NCBI RefSeq assembly: GCF_913063105.1
Contig: NZ_CAJXYQ010000008.1
Location: 145,635 to 209,634, forward strand
Source: an uncultured Draconibacterium sp.
Lineage (GTDB): Bacteria; Bacteroidota; Bacteroidia; Bacteroidales; Prolixibacteraceae
Direction: 5' to 3'
DNA: 64,000 nt
Positions 52,146 through 62,430 of this stretch are shown here, in pieces. The translations under genes and the position numbers were made by a program. The number at the start of each line of letters is the position of its first letter. Within the stretch, counting starts at the first letter, position 1. The notes under the pieces are model-generated. The model was not told where the DNA came from. It searched no databases and worked only from the letters and a program-made list of their open reading frames with translations.

Positions 52146-53054
52146 TTATTTAAGGTTCATTACATGAGAAATAATTGCTTCGCGCGTAAAAACGCCATTT
52201 AATGCCTGTTCAAAATAGTAGGCTTTATCGCTGCTATCTACATCGGTTGCGATTTCGTTAACACGTGGCAGCGGATGCAAAACCCTCACATTCGGCTTTG
52301 TGTTTTCCAGCATGGCCTTGTTCAGAATATAGATATCTTTAACCTTTTCATACTCAATAGGATCTGAAAAGCGTTCTTTCTGAACCCGTGTCATATAAAT
52401 AATATCTGCTGCTGAAATAATATCGGTAAATTCTTCGTGTTCAAAATAACGAATTCCTCTTTCTTCAAGATGGTGTTTGTATGCTCGTGGCATTTGCAAA
52501 CTCTCGGGCGAGATAAAATTGAATATCGGATTTTCGAATACCGACATCGCTTGCAGCAGCGAATGTACGGTACGTCCGAACTTAAGGTCGCCAACCATAA
52601 AAAGGTTAAGGTTGTCTAAAGTACCCTGGGTTTTTAATATCGAATATAAATCGAGCAGGGTTTGGGTTGGATGCTGATTGGCACCGTCTCCGGCGTTTAT
52701 TACCGGAACGCTTGATACCTCTGCAGCATAACGAGCAGCACCTTCAAGTGGGTGACGCATCACAATAATGTCGGCATAGTTGCTCACCATTTTAATGGTA
52801 TCGTGCAATGTTTCGCCTTTTGTTGCACTTGAACTATCCGGATCAGCAAACCCAACAATACGTCCCCCCAAACGATTGATGGCTGTTTCGAAACTTAGTC
52901 GTGTTCTTGTTGATGGTTCAAAAAAAAGGGATGCAACAACTTTCCCTTTTAAGAGATCCTGGTTCGGATTTTCTTCGAAATCCGCCGCCAGCTCCATAAT
53001 TCTCAGATATTCTTCTTTCGAGAAATCTGTAATTGAAATCAAATCTTTTTTCAT
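52146..53054 (-). CDS. pyrB: Aspartate carbamoyltransferase catalytic subunit PyrB
   Basis: The 302-residue protein has the carbamoyl-phosphate motif [12 protein letters not shown], the [15 protein letters not shown] region, [18 protein letters not shown] and the late [14 protein letters not shown], all diagnostic for aspartate carbamoyltransferase. It joins carbamoyl phosphate and aspartate, the first committed step of pyrimidine synthesis in the cytoplasm. It is the first gene of a two-gene unit with pyrI. Confidence 0.97.
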   Translation of the reverse strand: MKKDLISITDFSKEEYLRIMELAADFEENPNQDLLKGKVVASLFFEPSTRTRLSFETAINRLGGRIVGFADPDSSSATKGETLHDTIKMVSNYADIIVMRHPLEGAARYAAEVSSVPVINAGDGANQHPTQTLLDLYSILKTQGTLDNLNLFMVGDLKFGRTVHSLLQAMSVFENPIFNFISPESLQMPRAYKHHLEERGIRYFEHEEFTDIISAADIIYMTRVQKERFSDPIEYEKVKDIYILNKAMLENTKPNVRVLHPLPRVNEIATDVDSSDKAYYFEQALNGVFTREAIISHVMNLK

Positions 53055-53441
53055 CTTATTAAAATTGTTTGTTTTCTTTTTGCAATAAGATGGAACTCCT
53101 CCCTTTCAGAAGGGAGTTGTTTCATTGCCTTAAATATTAAATCTCGTAATGTATTTCTGTATAAAAAAAGAAGACCAACATTTCGGAAAATAAAATGTTG
53201 GTCTTCAATAATTTGAAAAAAAGTAGAACCTTTTTTGCGGAAAAAAACGATTGCTTTAAAAAATCGCTTCATGCAACTATGGGAAAAAGAAACCCTCTTA
53301 ATGAGGAAAATAGAGCCTCGCTTAAGAAAGTTATAAAGGAATATCACGCGTTGCATCATGTTTCAAAAATAAGGTCTTAAATAACGTTTGTCAAAAATAG
53401 AATTGTGTACTTATTAGCATTTTATTAACACAGGGTACAAA
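53055..53441. other. Intergenic region of 387 bp upstream of pyrB
   Basis: Holds the hairpin CTCCCTTTCAGAAGGGAG near 53097-53114, which could be a leader attenuator or a decayed intergenic repeat, and a strong terminator at 53170-53206. Small frames on both strands lack conserved features and were not accepted as genes. Confidence 0.5.
53170..53206 (-). terminator. Strong intrinsic terminator before pyrB
   Basis: Perfect 14-base arms (53170-53183 and 53193-53206) with a 9-base loop; on the minus strand it is followed by seven T. It would stop transcripts arriving from the YigZ gene. Confidence 0.85.
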
Positions 53442-54044
53442 TTAATTTAACCTTGTGATTTTAACGCCATAAAGTTCGTTAAAAATGTCGAAAGCTTTGT
53501 TGCCTTCTGATTTGCGTGCTTTAAAAACCAAACGGCAGCTTTCCTGAAAATCAGTTTCTTCGATATCAAAATTTTCAACTTTTAATTTATTCATTACCGT
53601 GTTAAGCATGGCGTATTCAAACTTCAGTTCAAATGCAATTTCTATTAGTTTAGTTATAATTTCGGCATTGTTGAGTGCTTCAATTGTGGCATTACGGTAG
53701 GCATTTATAAGTCCGCTAACACCCAGCAAGGTACCTCCAAAATAGCGCACAACCACTACCAGTATATTGGTTATTTCGTGGCTTTGCAATTGCCCTAGAA
53801 TTGGTTTTCCGGCCGTTGATGAAGGTTCTCCATCGTCGTTAGCCCTGGTTCTGATAGTCTCAGTTCCCAGTCGCCATGCGTAGCAATGGTGGCGCGCACT
53901 ATGGTGTTCTTTTTTTAAGGCTGTAATAATATCTTTAACTGCATCTTCGTTTGTTAACGGATAGGCGTAGGCGTAAAATTTGCTGCCTTTATCTTTAAAG
54001 TAGCCGGTGCTTTCTTTCTCAATTGTTTTATAAATATCCTCCAT
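53442..54044 (-). CDS. YigZ/IMPACT family protein
   Basis: The 200-residue protein has the UPF0029 N-terminal domain with KGSKFYAYAYPL, HHSARHHCYAWRLG, NDDGEPSSTAGKPIL and VVVVRYFGGTLLGVSGLINA, then the ferredoxin-like C-terminal domain. The family is linked to translation control and is widespread; the exact biochemical role is not settled. It overlaps the stop of the DMT transporter gene by one base, indicating co-transcription and coupling. Confidence 0.93.
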   Translation of the reverse strand: MEDIYKTIEKESTGYFKDKGSKFYAYAYPLTNEDAVKDIITALKKEHHSARHHCYAWRLGTETIRTRANDDGEPSSTAGKPILGQLQSHEITNILVVVVRYFGGTLLGVSGLINAYRNATIEALNNAEIITKLIEIAFELKFEYAMLNTVMNKLKVENFDIEETDFQESCRLVFKARKSEGNKAFDIFNELYGVKITRLN

Positions 54045-54901
54045 TACAGTAAAAAATATAAACTTATGAGGGCTAATACTACACCCAAATAATTAATTCT
54101 ACTTAGTTTTACTTTAAAAAGTAATGTTCCCAGCAATGTAGTTAATGCTACAATGGCCATGTTGTTTAGTGCAAAAACCAGCGAACTTTCCAATCCTGAA
54201 TGGTTGAGTGCCTTTATAATAAAGAATAGGGAACCAAAATTTACTCCCCCCAAAAAAGTGCCCAGAATAATGGTCATGTAATTAAAAGGCTGGTTGCGGT
54301 TCTTTTTAAAAAGCTTGAGTATTAATCCACAAATAAAAGCAACGATAAACACGCAAATCGTATACAACGACACATCTGTTTCTGAAAGTTTTACTGCCTG
54401 AACATATTTTACAATGGAATCGATAAGTCCGCTTCCTAAAAATATGGATAGTGGTAAAGCAATAAACAAGAGATTGGTTTTATTAATTTCTTTTTTGTAA
54501 ACAGTTAGGCCAATTGCAATTAATGCGGTAACAATACCTCCAACCTTAAGTATTGATATTTGCTCGTTAAAATAAAACAGCGAAAAGGCTACCGGAAATA
54601 CCAGCGAAAGTTTATTGGCAAGTGTGGTAACCGTAATTCCGGCTTTCTGAGATGAATAACCGATTAGATAAAACATGGCGATGAAGAGGATGCCCAGAAT
54701 AAGTGCATAAGCAAGCCATGCGGGTGGTTCATTTAGGTTTAAGCCATTGGAAAAAGGCCTAAAAAGCAATAAGCCGAGGGCACTGGCTGCCAAATAATTG
54801 AGTGTTATTAACGAATGCATATTGCACCTGTAATTTTTTGCAATTCGAAAAATTACATAAATCAGCGAGGAGGAAATTATGCATGCGACAAGGTAAATCA
54901 T
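54044..54901 (-). CDS. DMT superfamily (EamA-like) transporter
   Basis: About 10 hydrophobic segments in 285 residues, starting MIYLVACIISSSLIYVIFRI, with the two EamA half-repeats (for example ISILKVGGIVTALIAIGLTV and LSRINYLGVVLALISLYFLL at their ends). It resides in the inner membrane and probably exports a small metabolite. Substrate unknown. It lies 37 bases after dnaA on the same strand, so a shared transcript with dnaA is possible. Confidence 0.85.
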   Translation of the reverse strand: MIYLVACIISSSLIYVIFRIAKNYRCNMHSLITLNYLAASALGLLLFRPFSNGLNLNEPPAWLAYALILGILFIAMFYLIGYSSQKAGITVTTLANKLSLVFPVAFSLFYFNEQISILKVGGIVTALIAIGLTVYKKEINKTNLLFIALPLSIFLGSGLIDSIVKYVQAVKLSETDVSLYTICVFIVAFICGLILKLFKKNRNQPFNYMTIILGTFLGGVNFGSLFFIIKALNHSGLESSLVFALNNMAIVALTTLLGTLLFKVKLSRINYLGVVLALISLYFLL

Positions 54902-54938
54902 CCGGGCAAAAAAAAGGCAGGCTTTAGGCCTGCCATTA

Positions 54939-56366
54939 TTACATTTTTAATTTCTTTTCGATGTCTTCAACAAACTGTCGGAAATTTTTATCGGTATCTT
55001 TTAGGTTGTTTACTGTTTTACAGGCATGTAGCACGGTAGCATGGTCTTTGCTTCCTATTTGTGCTCCAATACTTGCCAGCGAATATTTTGTTAAACTTTT
55101 AGAGAAATACATGGCTATTTGCCGGGCCTGAACAATCTCGCGTTTGCGTGTTTTAGTTTGCAGGGCATCAACAGGCATATTAAAATAGTCGCATACTACT
55201 TTCGAGATGTACTCGATTGAAAGTTCGCGTTTCGAGTTTTTAACCAGTTTGGTAATCAACTTGGCTGCCAGCTCCAGTGTAATTTCTCGCTTATTAAGCA
55301 TGGATTGAGCTAATAACGATACCAGTGCTCCTTCGAGTTCGCGCACGTTATTGGTTACATGCGATGCGATGTATTCCAGTACTTCTTCCGAAAGGCTTAT
55401 CCCGTCTTTGTAAATCTTCCGGCTTAAAATTTCCATTCGTGTTTCAAAATCGGGCGTTTGCAAGTCGGCAGTTAGGCCCCATTTAAAACGTGAAAGCAAA
55501 CGTTGTTCCATGCCTTTAAGTTCAATAGGAGGCTTATCAGATGTAAGGATAAGCTGTTTGCCCATTTGGTGTAGATGGTTAAAGATATGGAAGAAGGTTT
55601 CCTGGGTTTTTTCTTTACCGGCAAATTCATGAACATCGTCAAGAATAAGTACATCAACCATTTGGTAGAAATGTAAAAAGTCGTTGCGGTTATTATTTCG
55701 CGTTGCTTCAGTAAACTGGGTCTGAAATTTATTTGCGTTGACGTAAAGTACTACTTTGTCCGGAAAATTTTCTTTTACTTCAATTCCGATGGCTTGTGAA
55801 AGGTGTGTTTTTCCCAATCCTGAATTTCCATAAATCATTAACGGATTAAATGCTGTTCCACCAGGATTTTGGGCAACAGCATAACCGGCGCTACGTGCCA
55901 AACGGTTACAATCTCCTTCAACAAAATTTTCAAAAGTGTTGTCAGGTTTTAACTGCGGATCAATTTGCAGTTTTTGTATACCCGGAATTATAAAGGGATT
56001 TTTTATTGTAGCCTTTTCTTCTGTTTTAAGTGGCACAGTAAGTGGTTTATTTTGAATTTTATTGTTGTTATTGGTTGGGTAACTAACCGTGTATGGCTCA
56101 GTACTGTTTTTATTGCTCAGCACAACATTATACTCAAGCTTAGCGCCATTACCTAAAACCATTCGAAGCGTTTTGCGCATAATATCAATAAATTGCTCTT
56201 CGAGGTATTCGTAAAAAAAAGCGCTTGGAACTTGTATTGTTAATACTTTGTTTTCCAATTTTACTGGTTCTATTGGCTCGAACCAGGTTTTAAAGCTGCT
56301 GCTAGGAACGTTATCTTTAATAACGTTAAGGCATTTTTCCCATGCAGTTTTGTACTCGTTGTTCAT
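54939..56366 (-). CDS. dnaA: Chromosomal replication initiator DnaA
   Basis: The 475-residue protein shows all four DnaA parts: N-terminal domain (AWEKCLNVIKDNVPSSSFKT), a variable linker (about 95-130), the AAA+ domain with GNSGLGKTHLSQAIG near residue 180 and LILDDVHEFAGKEKTQ, and the DNA-binding domain with the signature IGSKDHATVLHACKTVNNL. It opens oriC by binding DnaA boxes. Upstream (56367-56653) is AT-rich but no cluster of TTATCCACA boxes is visible, so oriC may be elsewhere. Confidence 0.98.
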   Translation of the reverse strand: MNNEYKTAWEKCLNVIKDNVPSSSFKTWFEPIEPVKLENKVLTIQVPSAFFYEYLEEQFIDIMRKTLRMVLGNGAKLEYNVVLSNKNSTEPYTVSYPTNNNNKIQNKPLTVPLKTEEKATIKNPFIIPGIQKLQIDPQLKPDNTFENFVEGDCNRLARSAGYAVAQNPGGTAFNPLMIYGNSGLGKTHLSQAIGIEVKENFPDKVVLYVNANKFQTQFTEATRNNNRNDFLHFYQMVDVLILDDVHEFAGKEKTQETFFHIFNHLHQMGKQLILTSDKPPIELKGMEQRLLSRFKWGLTADLQTPDFETRMEILSRKIYKDGISLSEEVLEYIASHVTNNVRELEGALVSLLAQSMLNKREITLELAAKLITKLVKNSKRELSIEYISKVVCDYFNMPVDALQTKTRKREIVQARQIAMYFSKSLTKYSLASIGAQIGSKDHATVLHACKTVNNLKDTDKNFRQFVEDIEKKLKM

Positions 56367-56653
56367 TTACAATTGCTGGATAATGAGGTTCTACAAATTT
56401 TTTCCCTAGTGGTATTCCAAAAGCAAAATTTGCGAAAAAAAAGTGAAAAAAAAAATCACATTTCTATTGTAATTATAACAAATGTCATATAGTTTTCTTT
56501 TTCAGGCATTTAAAATTTATTTTTTTTCAAATAATCGTAAGTGGCTGAAAATCAGGATTTAATTTTTAAGTTGTTGACTGATAGTGTTATAACTGTTAGG
56601 GTCTGGTGGGGTAGGTATTGGGGCTGGCCGTGCTATTAACAATTTATAGTTAA

Positions 56654-57907
56654 TTACCGGAGTTGTTTTAATGCTTTTTCTAATTTTATCAACTTCCCTT
56701 TTTTAAAGGCAACAATGTTTGATTCGGGGAATTGGTGACGCAATTCATTGTGGATTTTTTCTATTTCAGAATAAGTGCTGCTTGCTCCCGTGAGATAAGA
56801 ATATACATTTCCTGCGAAATACTCTTCCACATCTTTGATTGCGGTAAAAACTTTGGCATCGGTACCGAGTTTTGTTTTGGTAGAAAGTAGATGAACCTTA
56901 AAAATAATTTCTTTTGCCGAAGCATCATCTTTGGTATTAATGTATACATCTTTTCCAAAATCGAAAGCAGAAACCTGCAGGTACCGTTTGGGATTTTGCT
57001 GAATATCGCCAATTAAAAACCCAAGGTTTTCCGACATGGTGTTAATAGACTGGTACAATTCATCATCGTTAAGCAGTAGGCCTGCGGAGTTGTCGTCGCT
57101 GTTTAGTTTCTCAAGTATGCCAAGCATTTCTTCCGAGGCCGTGGCCAGGTTATTTAAAACCGGTGCAACCGAAATGGTGGCCAGCGTATCGGTAAAGCTG
57201 TTCAGGTTTTGTATGGTGGCTTCAAAAGCAGCCGCATTGTTTTTAAAGGTTGCAGTTAATTCTTCAATATTTGATACAATATTTTTTACATTTTCTTTTT
57301 CAGAGGCCATAATTTCCTGAAGGTCGGAAGTAGTGGCTTCAATATTTTCTACTGTTTGGTTAATTTTTGCAAAACTTGTAGTCAGGTTCTTTCGGGCATC
57401 TTCATTAAAAATTACCGTAAGTACTGTTATCGCCGAGTCTACGGTGCTCAATAATTCTTCGGCTTTGGTTTTTAGCGGGAGCACCTGCATGCTCACCTGG
57501 TCCTTTAATCCGGCTTCAATGGAACCCTTAATTGTATCGTTCGATTGATAGAATTCTTTATCCTTGCTGTAAATAATTTCTATAGAGCGTGTTCCCATAA
57601 TATCGCTGCTTACAATACGGGCGGTTGAATTTACCGGGATTTTAAAACTGGAATTAACCGAGAAACTTACAATTAAACGGCCGCTGTTGTCGGGAGCAAA
57701 CTGTACATCGGTAACTTGTCCGATCTGGTAGCCATTTAGTGTAATCTTATTCGATTTAACAAGGCCATCAACGCGGTTGTAATACACGTGGTAATAGTCG
57801 TTTCGTTTAAAAATGTCGTTGCCTTTAAGGTAGCTAAGCCCCCAAATAAGAATGGCTAACGAAAAAACTATTAATATTCCTAGCTTAGTGTATTTTGAAT
57901 TTTTCAT
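56654..57907 (-). CDS. MlaD/MCE-domain protein
   Basis: The 417-residue protein has one N-terminal membrane helix (LGILIVFSLAILIWGLSYL), an MCE domain (NRVDGLVKSNKITLNGYQIG, then DIMGTRSIEIIY) and a long helical region that would form the hexamer tube. It is probably the periplasmic substrate-binding part of a lipid transport ABC system. ATPase and permease genes are not adjacent. The amidase gene lies upstream on the same strand with 171 bases between, a pairing seen in other Bacteroidota. Confidence 0.9.
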   Translation of the reverse strand: MKNSKYTKLGILIVFSLAILIWGLSYLKGNDIFKRNDYYHVYYNRVDGLVKSNKITLNGYQIGQVTDVQFAPDNSGRLIVSFSVNSSFKIPVNSTARIVSSDIMGTRSIEIIYSKDKEFYQSNDTIKGSIEAGLKDQVSMQVLPLKTKAEELLSTVDSAITVLTVIFNEDARKNLTTSFAKINQTVENIEATTSDLQEIMASEKENVKNIVSNIEELTATFKNNAAAFEATIQNLNSFTDTLATISVAPVLNNLATASEEMLGILEKLNSDDNSAGLLLNDDELYQSINTMSENLGFLIGDIQQNPKRYLQVSAFDFGKDVYINTKDDASAKEIIFKVHLLSTKTKLGTDAKVFTAIKDVEEYFAGNVYSYLTGASSTYSEIEKIHNELRHQFPESNIVAFKKGKLIKLEKALKQLR

Positions 57908-58078
57908 CTGTTTTTATTAAACATTTAACAGGTAACAGAAAGAATTTGTAATATCAGCAGGCGAGCTATTGTTTGCATATTGCCCCTGGTCTTTTGTTAC
58001 TCTATAATTTTTTCATTGCTCTTTTGTGGTCGAAAAATAAGATTTTAATGTAAAATTAGCCAATTAAGAACTGATTTA

Positions 58079-59269
58079 TCAAGGCTCAAGCAGCTTTTTT
58101 ACAGAAATTAACTTATTGTTGCGAAAAGCTACAACAAATGCATTCGGGTATTTTGCCTCAATTCTGTTCCTTTCTTCCTCCGCTGTTTCAATCGTATTAA
58201 ATTTTCCGGAGAAATAGCGATGGAGTCCGGAACCCTCCACGCTAAAGATTTGCGTTTCGCCATTAAAGTTTTTCGGAGTAGTTTCCAGTTTTCGGCTTAA
58301 GGCAAGAATTTGTACTGAATAAAAAACATTTTCTTGCGGTATGGTCTGAGAGGCTTCTTGTGTTGGTGGTGCTGCTGTTGTTTTTGTTTCAGAAGCATTA
58401 CCGGCAACTGCTGTTACCGAACTTTCGCCTTGTGGTTCTGCTGGAGCATTGGTTACCAGATGAAAGCTGCTACGCTGTTCAATTTCCGACTTATAGTCTC
58501 TGAATGCTCTGAAAATTGCATAAGCAAGTCGTGTTCTGCCTGCTTCGCTTGTAAGGAAGCCCCGCTCTTTGGCATGACTTATAAATCCGGTTTCAATTAA
58601 AACACTGGGCATTGTTGTTTGGCGCAACACCAGGAAACCGGCCATTTTTACACTTCTGTCGAGGCGTTTGGCATAGGTTTTAAATTCGTTTTGTATGCCC
58701 GAAGCCAGCATTACACTTTGCCCCTGGTACTCTTCCTGCATGGTTTCAAACATGATATACGATTCCGGCTGATTGGGATCGAAGCCTTCGTAGGTTGTGT
58801 TGTAATCGTCTTCTAAAAGAATTACGGCATTTTCCTTTTTGGCTACTTCAAGGTTATCATCGTTTCGGTGCAAACCCAATACAAAAGTTTCGGTACCTTG
58901 CACACTGCTGGCATCAACTGCATTCACATGAATGGATATAAACAAATCGGCATCGTTTTTATTGGCAATATCTGCCCGTTTGTATAAGGGCACAAAAACA
59001 TCTTTCGATCGGGTGTAAACCACTTTAACATCGGGGTAATTATCTTTTATCGTTGTGCCCAGTTTTAGTGCAATATCAAGAACAATATCTTTTTCAACGG
59101 CGTTACCAACCAAAGCTCCCGGGTCTCTGCCTCCATGTCCCGGGTCGATAACAACAACTGAAACACCTTCTTTTTTATCAGATGCATTTAGGGCAAGGGT
59201 CGTTTTATTTATCAACAAAATAAAAAGACTATAAATAAGAAGAAAACAGGTATGTTGCCAATGTCTCAT
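58079..59269 (-). CDS. N-acetylmuramoyl-L-alanine amidase with C-terminal SPOR-like domain
   Basis: The open frame reaches 59395, but ATG 59269 (MRHWQHTCFLLIYSLFILLI) gives a signal peptide and is preferred; 396 residues. The Amidase_3 domain has VVVIDPGHGGRDPGALVG with the first zinc His, a Glu in NAVEKDIVLDIA, LFISIHVNAVD and PSVLIETGFISHAKE with the catalytic Glu. After a Thr/Ala/Gln-rich linker, a C-terminal domain (VFYSVQILALSRKLE) resembles a SPOR peptidoglycan-binding fold. It cuts the amide between MurNAc and the stem peptide in the periplasm. Confidence 0.92.
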   Translation of the reverse strand: MRHWQHTCFLLIYSLFILLINKTTLALNASDKKEGVSVVVIDPGHGGRDPGALVGNAVEKDIVLDIALKLGTTIKDNYPDVKVVYTRSKDVFVPLYKRADIANKNDADLFISIHVNAVDASSVQGTETFVLGLHRNDDNLEVAKKENAVILLEDDYNTTYEGFDPNQPESYIMFETMQEEYQGQSVMLASGIQNEFKTYAKRLDRSVKMAGFLVLRQTTMPSVLIETGFISHAKERGFLTSEAGRTRLAYAIFRAFRDYKSEIEQRSSFHLVTNAPAEPQGESSVTAVAGNASETKTTAAPPTQEASQTIPQENVFYSVQILALSRKLETTPKNFNGETQIFSVEGSGLHRYFSGKFNTIETAEEERNRIEAKYPNAFVVAFRNNKLISVKKLLEP

Positions 59270-59478
59270 ATAAGTTCTTAAACCTTGATTATTAATATAA
59301 ACTCGCATTCCGTTGCGATTCGTATATAATCGTTTAACATTCTTTTCCCAAAGCCTATTCACAGGCTCTGCGTGTAAAAATAGAAATATTAGCATTATTT
59401 TACATTTAATAGCACATTTGTAACCTCCATATTTTTATTTTTGTGCAGCCAAAGTAGATTTGAAACGCAGAAAACATT

Positions 59479-62148
59479 TTGTATAAACTATTCATCACAT
59501 ATTTATTCCTGGTAACTCCATTTTTGATTTTAGCTCAGGAACCGACTATTAGCGTCGCTTCAGAGCAACAACAATTGTCGGATACAATAGTCTCCGAATT
59601 GTACGTACTGCAGGATACCCTTTTGTCTGACAGTACCGGAATTGATTCGTTGGGTGGAGTAAAAGAGGAGAAACCGGTTATTGATGAACCGATTGATTAT
59701 GCGTCAACAGATTCGATGATTGTTTCGTTAGACGGGCAGAAAGTATACCTGTATAACGAAGCAAAGGTGAAATACCAAAACATTGAACTGGAAGCCTACT
59801 ATATTGAGCTTGATTTGGAAACCAAAGAGATTTATGCAGAAGGGGTACGTGACTCGTTGGGAGAGATGACCCAAAAACCCATTTTCAGACAGGGATCAGA
59901 AGAATACGAATCAGAAACGATGCGCTATAACTTCGAATCGGAAAAAGCTTTTATTACAAAAGTAGTTTCGGCGCAGGGTGAAGGTTTTATACACAGCGAC
60001 CGCACAAAAAAAATTGGCGAAGAAGTGTTTGTTACCAAAGATGCCAAATATACCACATGCGATGCCGATCATCCGCATTTTTACCTGCATTTAACAAAAG
60101 CCAAAGTGGTATCAAACGAAAAAATTATTACTGGGCCGGCTTATATGGTTTTAGAGGATTTTCCGATCTATTTTCCCATACTTCCGTTTGGTTACTTTCC
60201 CAATTCGCCAACCTATTCGTCGGGTATTTTAATTCCGAAATATGGTGAAGAGCAAAACCGTGGTTTCTTTTTGCGCGATGGTGGTTATTACTGGGCTGCA
60301 AGCGATTATTTCGATTTGGCTGTTCAGGGTGATATTTACTCAAAAGGATCGTGGGGAACACGCATTAAAACCAATTACAAGAAACGTTACAAATTTGGCG
60401 GAAACTTTGGTTTTGAATATGCCAAAAATAAATATGGAGAGAAAGGTTTGGATACCTACTCGGAGGCAACACAATATAAAATATTGTGGTCGCATTCGCA
60501 AGACTCAAAAGCCAATCCAAATCAGACTTTTTCGGCCAGTGTAAATATTTCGTCGAGCGGTTACGATAAGCAAAACGCTTACGATATGAATGATTACCTT
60601 ACCACCACAAAATCGTCGAGTATTTCGTATTCGCGCAAGTTTGAAAATACACCTTTTAATATGTCGATGAACCTGAGGCATTCGCAAAATACGAAAGACA
60701 GCACGATGTCCTTGTCGTTGCCCGAAATGACTTTTAGCATGGCTAAGGTATACCCGTTCAGAAAAAAGAACCGCAGCGGAAAAATTAAGTTCTACGAGAA
60801 ATTTGGTATAAATTACACGGCCAACTTTAAAAACTCGATAACGGCCAAAGAAGATGAAATTTTGAGCAGCTCTTTTGCCACCGATTGGAAAAACGGTTTA
60901 CGCCACAATCTTCCCATTTCATTTCCGAGCTTTAACCTTTTTAAGTACGTTAATTTTAGCCCCGGTATTAGCTACAACGAAAAGTGGTATTTCAAAAAAT
61001 ACAATTACAACTACGTAGCAGGAGGCGATTTTCCCAACAATCCATCGTCGATACCTGATAATATTCAGATTGATACCATAACAGGATTAAATCGTGTGTA
61101 CGATTATTCTTACAGTGTGAGTGCCTCAACAAATATTTACGGGATGTATATTCCCCGTAATCCCAATTCAAAAGTTAAAGGAATACGGCATAAGATGACT
61201 CCTTCGGTTTCGTTTAGCTACAAACCCGATTTTGGCGATGAACGCTTTGGCTATTGGCAGGAGGTGCAGGTTGATGAAGAAGGAAATACCAGTTTTTATG
61301 ACACTAACCTTGGAGGAATTTATGGTGGTTCGCCGGGCAGGGGCGAGTCGGGTGCTATTTCGTTCTCGGTAACCAACAACCTTGAAATGAAAAAGCTGGA
61401 TACCCGCGATTCGACAAAAACCGATGAAGAACAAAAATTCAGAAAAGTAAAATTGATAGATAACCTGAGCATTGCCTCGTCGTACAACCTGATTGCCGAT
61501 TCGTTAAACCTTTCGCCGTTTAGCATTAGAGCGCGTACAACGGTTGCCGGAGTAAGCATTAATCTCGGAACAACACTCGACCCATACATGGTAAACGAAA
61601 ATTATCGAAGAATTCATAAATATGCCTGGAACGAACGCAGTGGCCTGGGAAAACTCGGACGGGTGACACGTGCCAATCTTTCGTTTGGGATGAATTTTAA
61701 ATCGAAAGATAAAAAGAAGCCGGGAGAAAATAAGGAAGGGCAGGATGATGCTCCTTTACCCGATGATGCCATGTTAGCCATTTACGATAATTACGTTGAC
61801 TTTAGTATGCCCTGGGATTTTGGTTTTGATTACAGTTTAAATTATACCGGGCCTTCGTCGGCTTACCCCGATGGCAGAGTAACTCAAACACTTGGCTTGC
61901 GCGGAAATGTTAGCATTACCGATAAATGGAAACTGAGCGCAATGACCAATTTCGATATTCAGGAACAGGAATTTGCTTTAACCTCGTTCCGCTTAAACCG
62001 CGATTTGCACTGTTGGAACATGGCCTTTAATTTTGTTCCTTTTGGTTACCGAAAAAGCTACAGCTTTACCATCAGTGCCTCATCTTCAATGTTACAGGAT
62101 TTGAAAATTCAGAAACAGCAAAGCCACTACGACAACTTTGAATTTTAA
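59479..62148 (+). CDS. LptD-like outer-membrane LPS assembly protein
   Basis: The 889-residue protein starts at TTG 59479, the only usual start codon after an in-frame TGA at 59461-59463, and yields the signal peptide YKLFITYLFLVTPFLILAQ. The N-terminal OstA-like domain (SLDGQKVYLYNEAKVKYQNI, then EVFVTKDAKYTTCDADHPHF) precedes a long beta-barrel with alternating aromatic strands. It inserts lipopolysaccharide into the outer leaflet. It is transcribed divergently from the amidase; a partial -7 box TATTTTTG lies at 59436-59443. Confidence 0.88.
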   Translation: MYKLFITYLFLVTPFLILAQEPTISVASEQQQLSDTIVSELYVLQDTLLSDSTGIDSLGGVKEEKPVIDEPIDYASTDSMIVSLDGQKVYLYNEAKVKYQNIELEAYYIELDLETKEIYAEGVRDSLGEMTQKPIFRQGSEEYESETMRYNFESEKAFITKVVSAQGEGFIHSDRTKKIGEEVFVTKDAKYTTCDADHPHFYLHLTKAKVVSNEKIITGPAYMVLEDFPIYFPILPFGYFPNSPTYSSGILIPKYGEEQNRGFFLRDGGYYWAASDYFDLAVQGDIYSKGSWGTRIKTNYKKRYKFGGNFGFEYAKNKYGEKGLDTYSEATQYKILWSHSQDSKANPNQTFSASVNISSSGYDKQNAYDMNDYLTTTKSSSISYSRKFENTPFNMSMNLRHSQNTKDSTMSLSLPEMTFSMAKVYPFRKKNRSGKIKFYEKFGINYTANFKNSITAKEDEILSSSFATDWKNGLRHNLPISFPSFNLFKYVNFSPGISYNEKWYFKKYNYNYVAGGDFPNNPSSIPDNIQIDTITGLNRVYDYSYSVSASTNIYGMYIPRNPNSKVKGIRHKMTPSVSFSYKPDFGDERFGYWQEVQVDEEGNTSFYDTNLGGIYGGSPGRGESGAISFSVTNNLEMKKLDTRDSTKTDEEQKFRKVKLIDNLSIASSYNLIADSLNLSPFSIRARTTVAGVSINLGTTLDPYMVNENYRRIHKYAWNERSGLGKLGRVTRANLSFGMNFKSKDKKKPGENKEGQDDAPLPDDAMLAIYDNYVDFSMPWDFGFDYSLNYTGPSSAYPDGRVTQTLGLRGNVSITDKWKLSAMTNFDIQEQEFALTSFRLNRDLHCWNMAFNFVPFGYRKSYSFTISASSSMLQDLKIQKQQSHYDNFEF

Positions 62149-62193
62149 TAGTAGTCTCGCTCTGAAAGCACACGTGTTTAAAGTTAAAGAGTA

Positions 62194-62385
62194 GTGGATT
62201 TACAAAAAAGAACAATCCTGTTCCCTCCGGATGAAAACGATGGTTTTTCCGGCTTTTTATTAAAAAGGTTTACCAAACTGTTTTCGGGCTTGAGAATTGG
62301 CCCAGATCTTCTATCTTCACATAAAATAACTGAATTGGAAACCTGTATGAAGTTTTTCATTCGAAAATTACAAAAACAGGAATGA
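62194..62385 (+). CDS. Small hypothetical protein (63 aa), doubtful
   Basis: A GTG-started frame (MDLQKRTILFPPDENDGFSG) in the gap between the LptD-like gene and ridA, 45 bases from each. It is basic and contains FSGFLLKRFTKLFSGLRIGP. No family is recognised, and the start codon is weak, so it may be a chance frame. Confidence 0.3.
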   Translation: MDLQKRTILFPPDENDGFSGFLLKRFTKLFSGLRIGPDLLSSHKITELETCMKFFIRKLQKQE

Positions 62386-62430
62386 ATAAATTTTATTTGA
62401 GTTCCATAGAAAACTAAAAATTTTAATACG

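Noticed and set aside
53051..53380. Small frames on both strands upstream of pyrB (102 and 61 aa)
   Set aside because: They overlap each other and a strong terminator and show no conserved features.
56367..56653. Possible oriC upstream of dnaA
   Set aside because: The region is AT-rich, but only one TTATCCA-like word is visible, with no box cluster and no dnaN neighbour.
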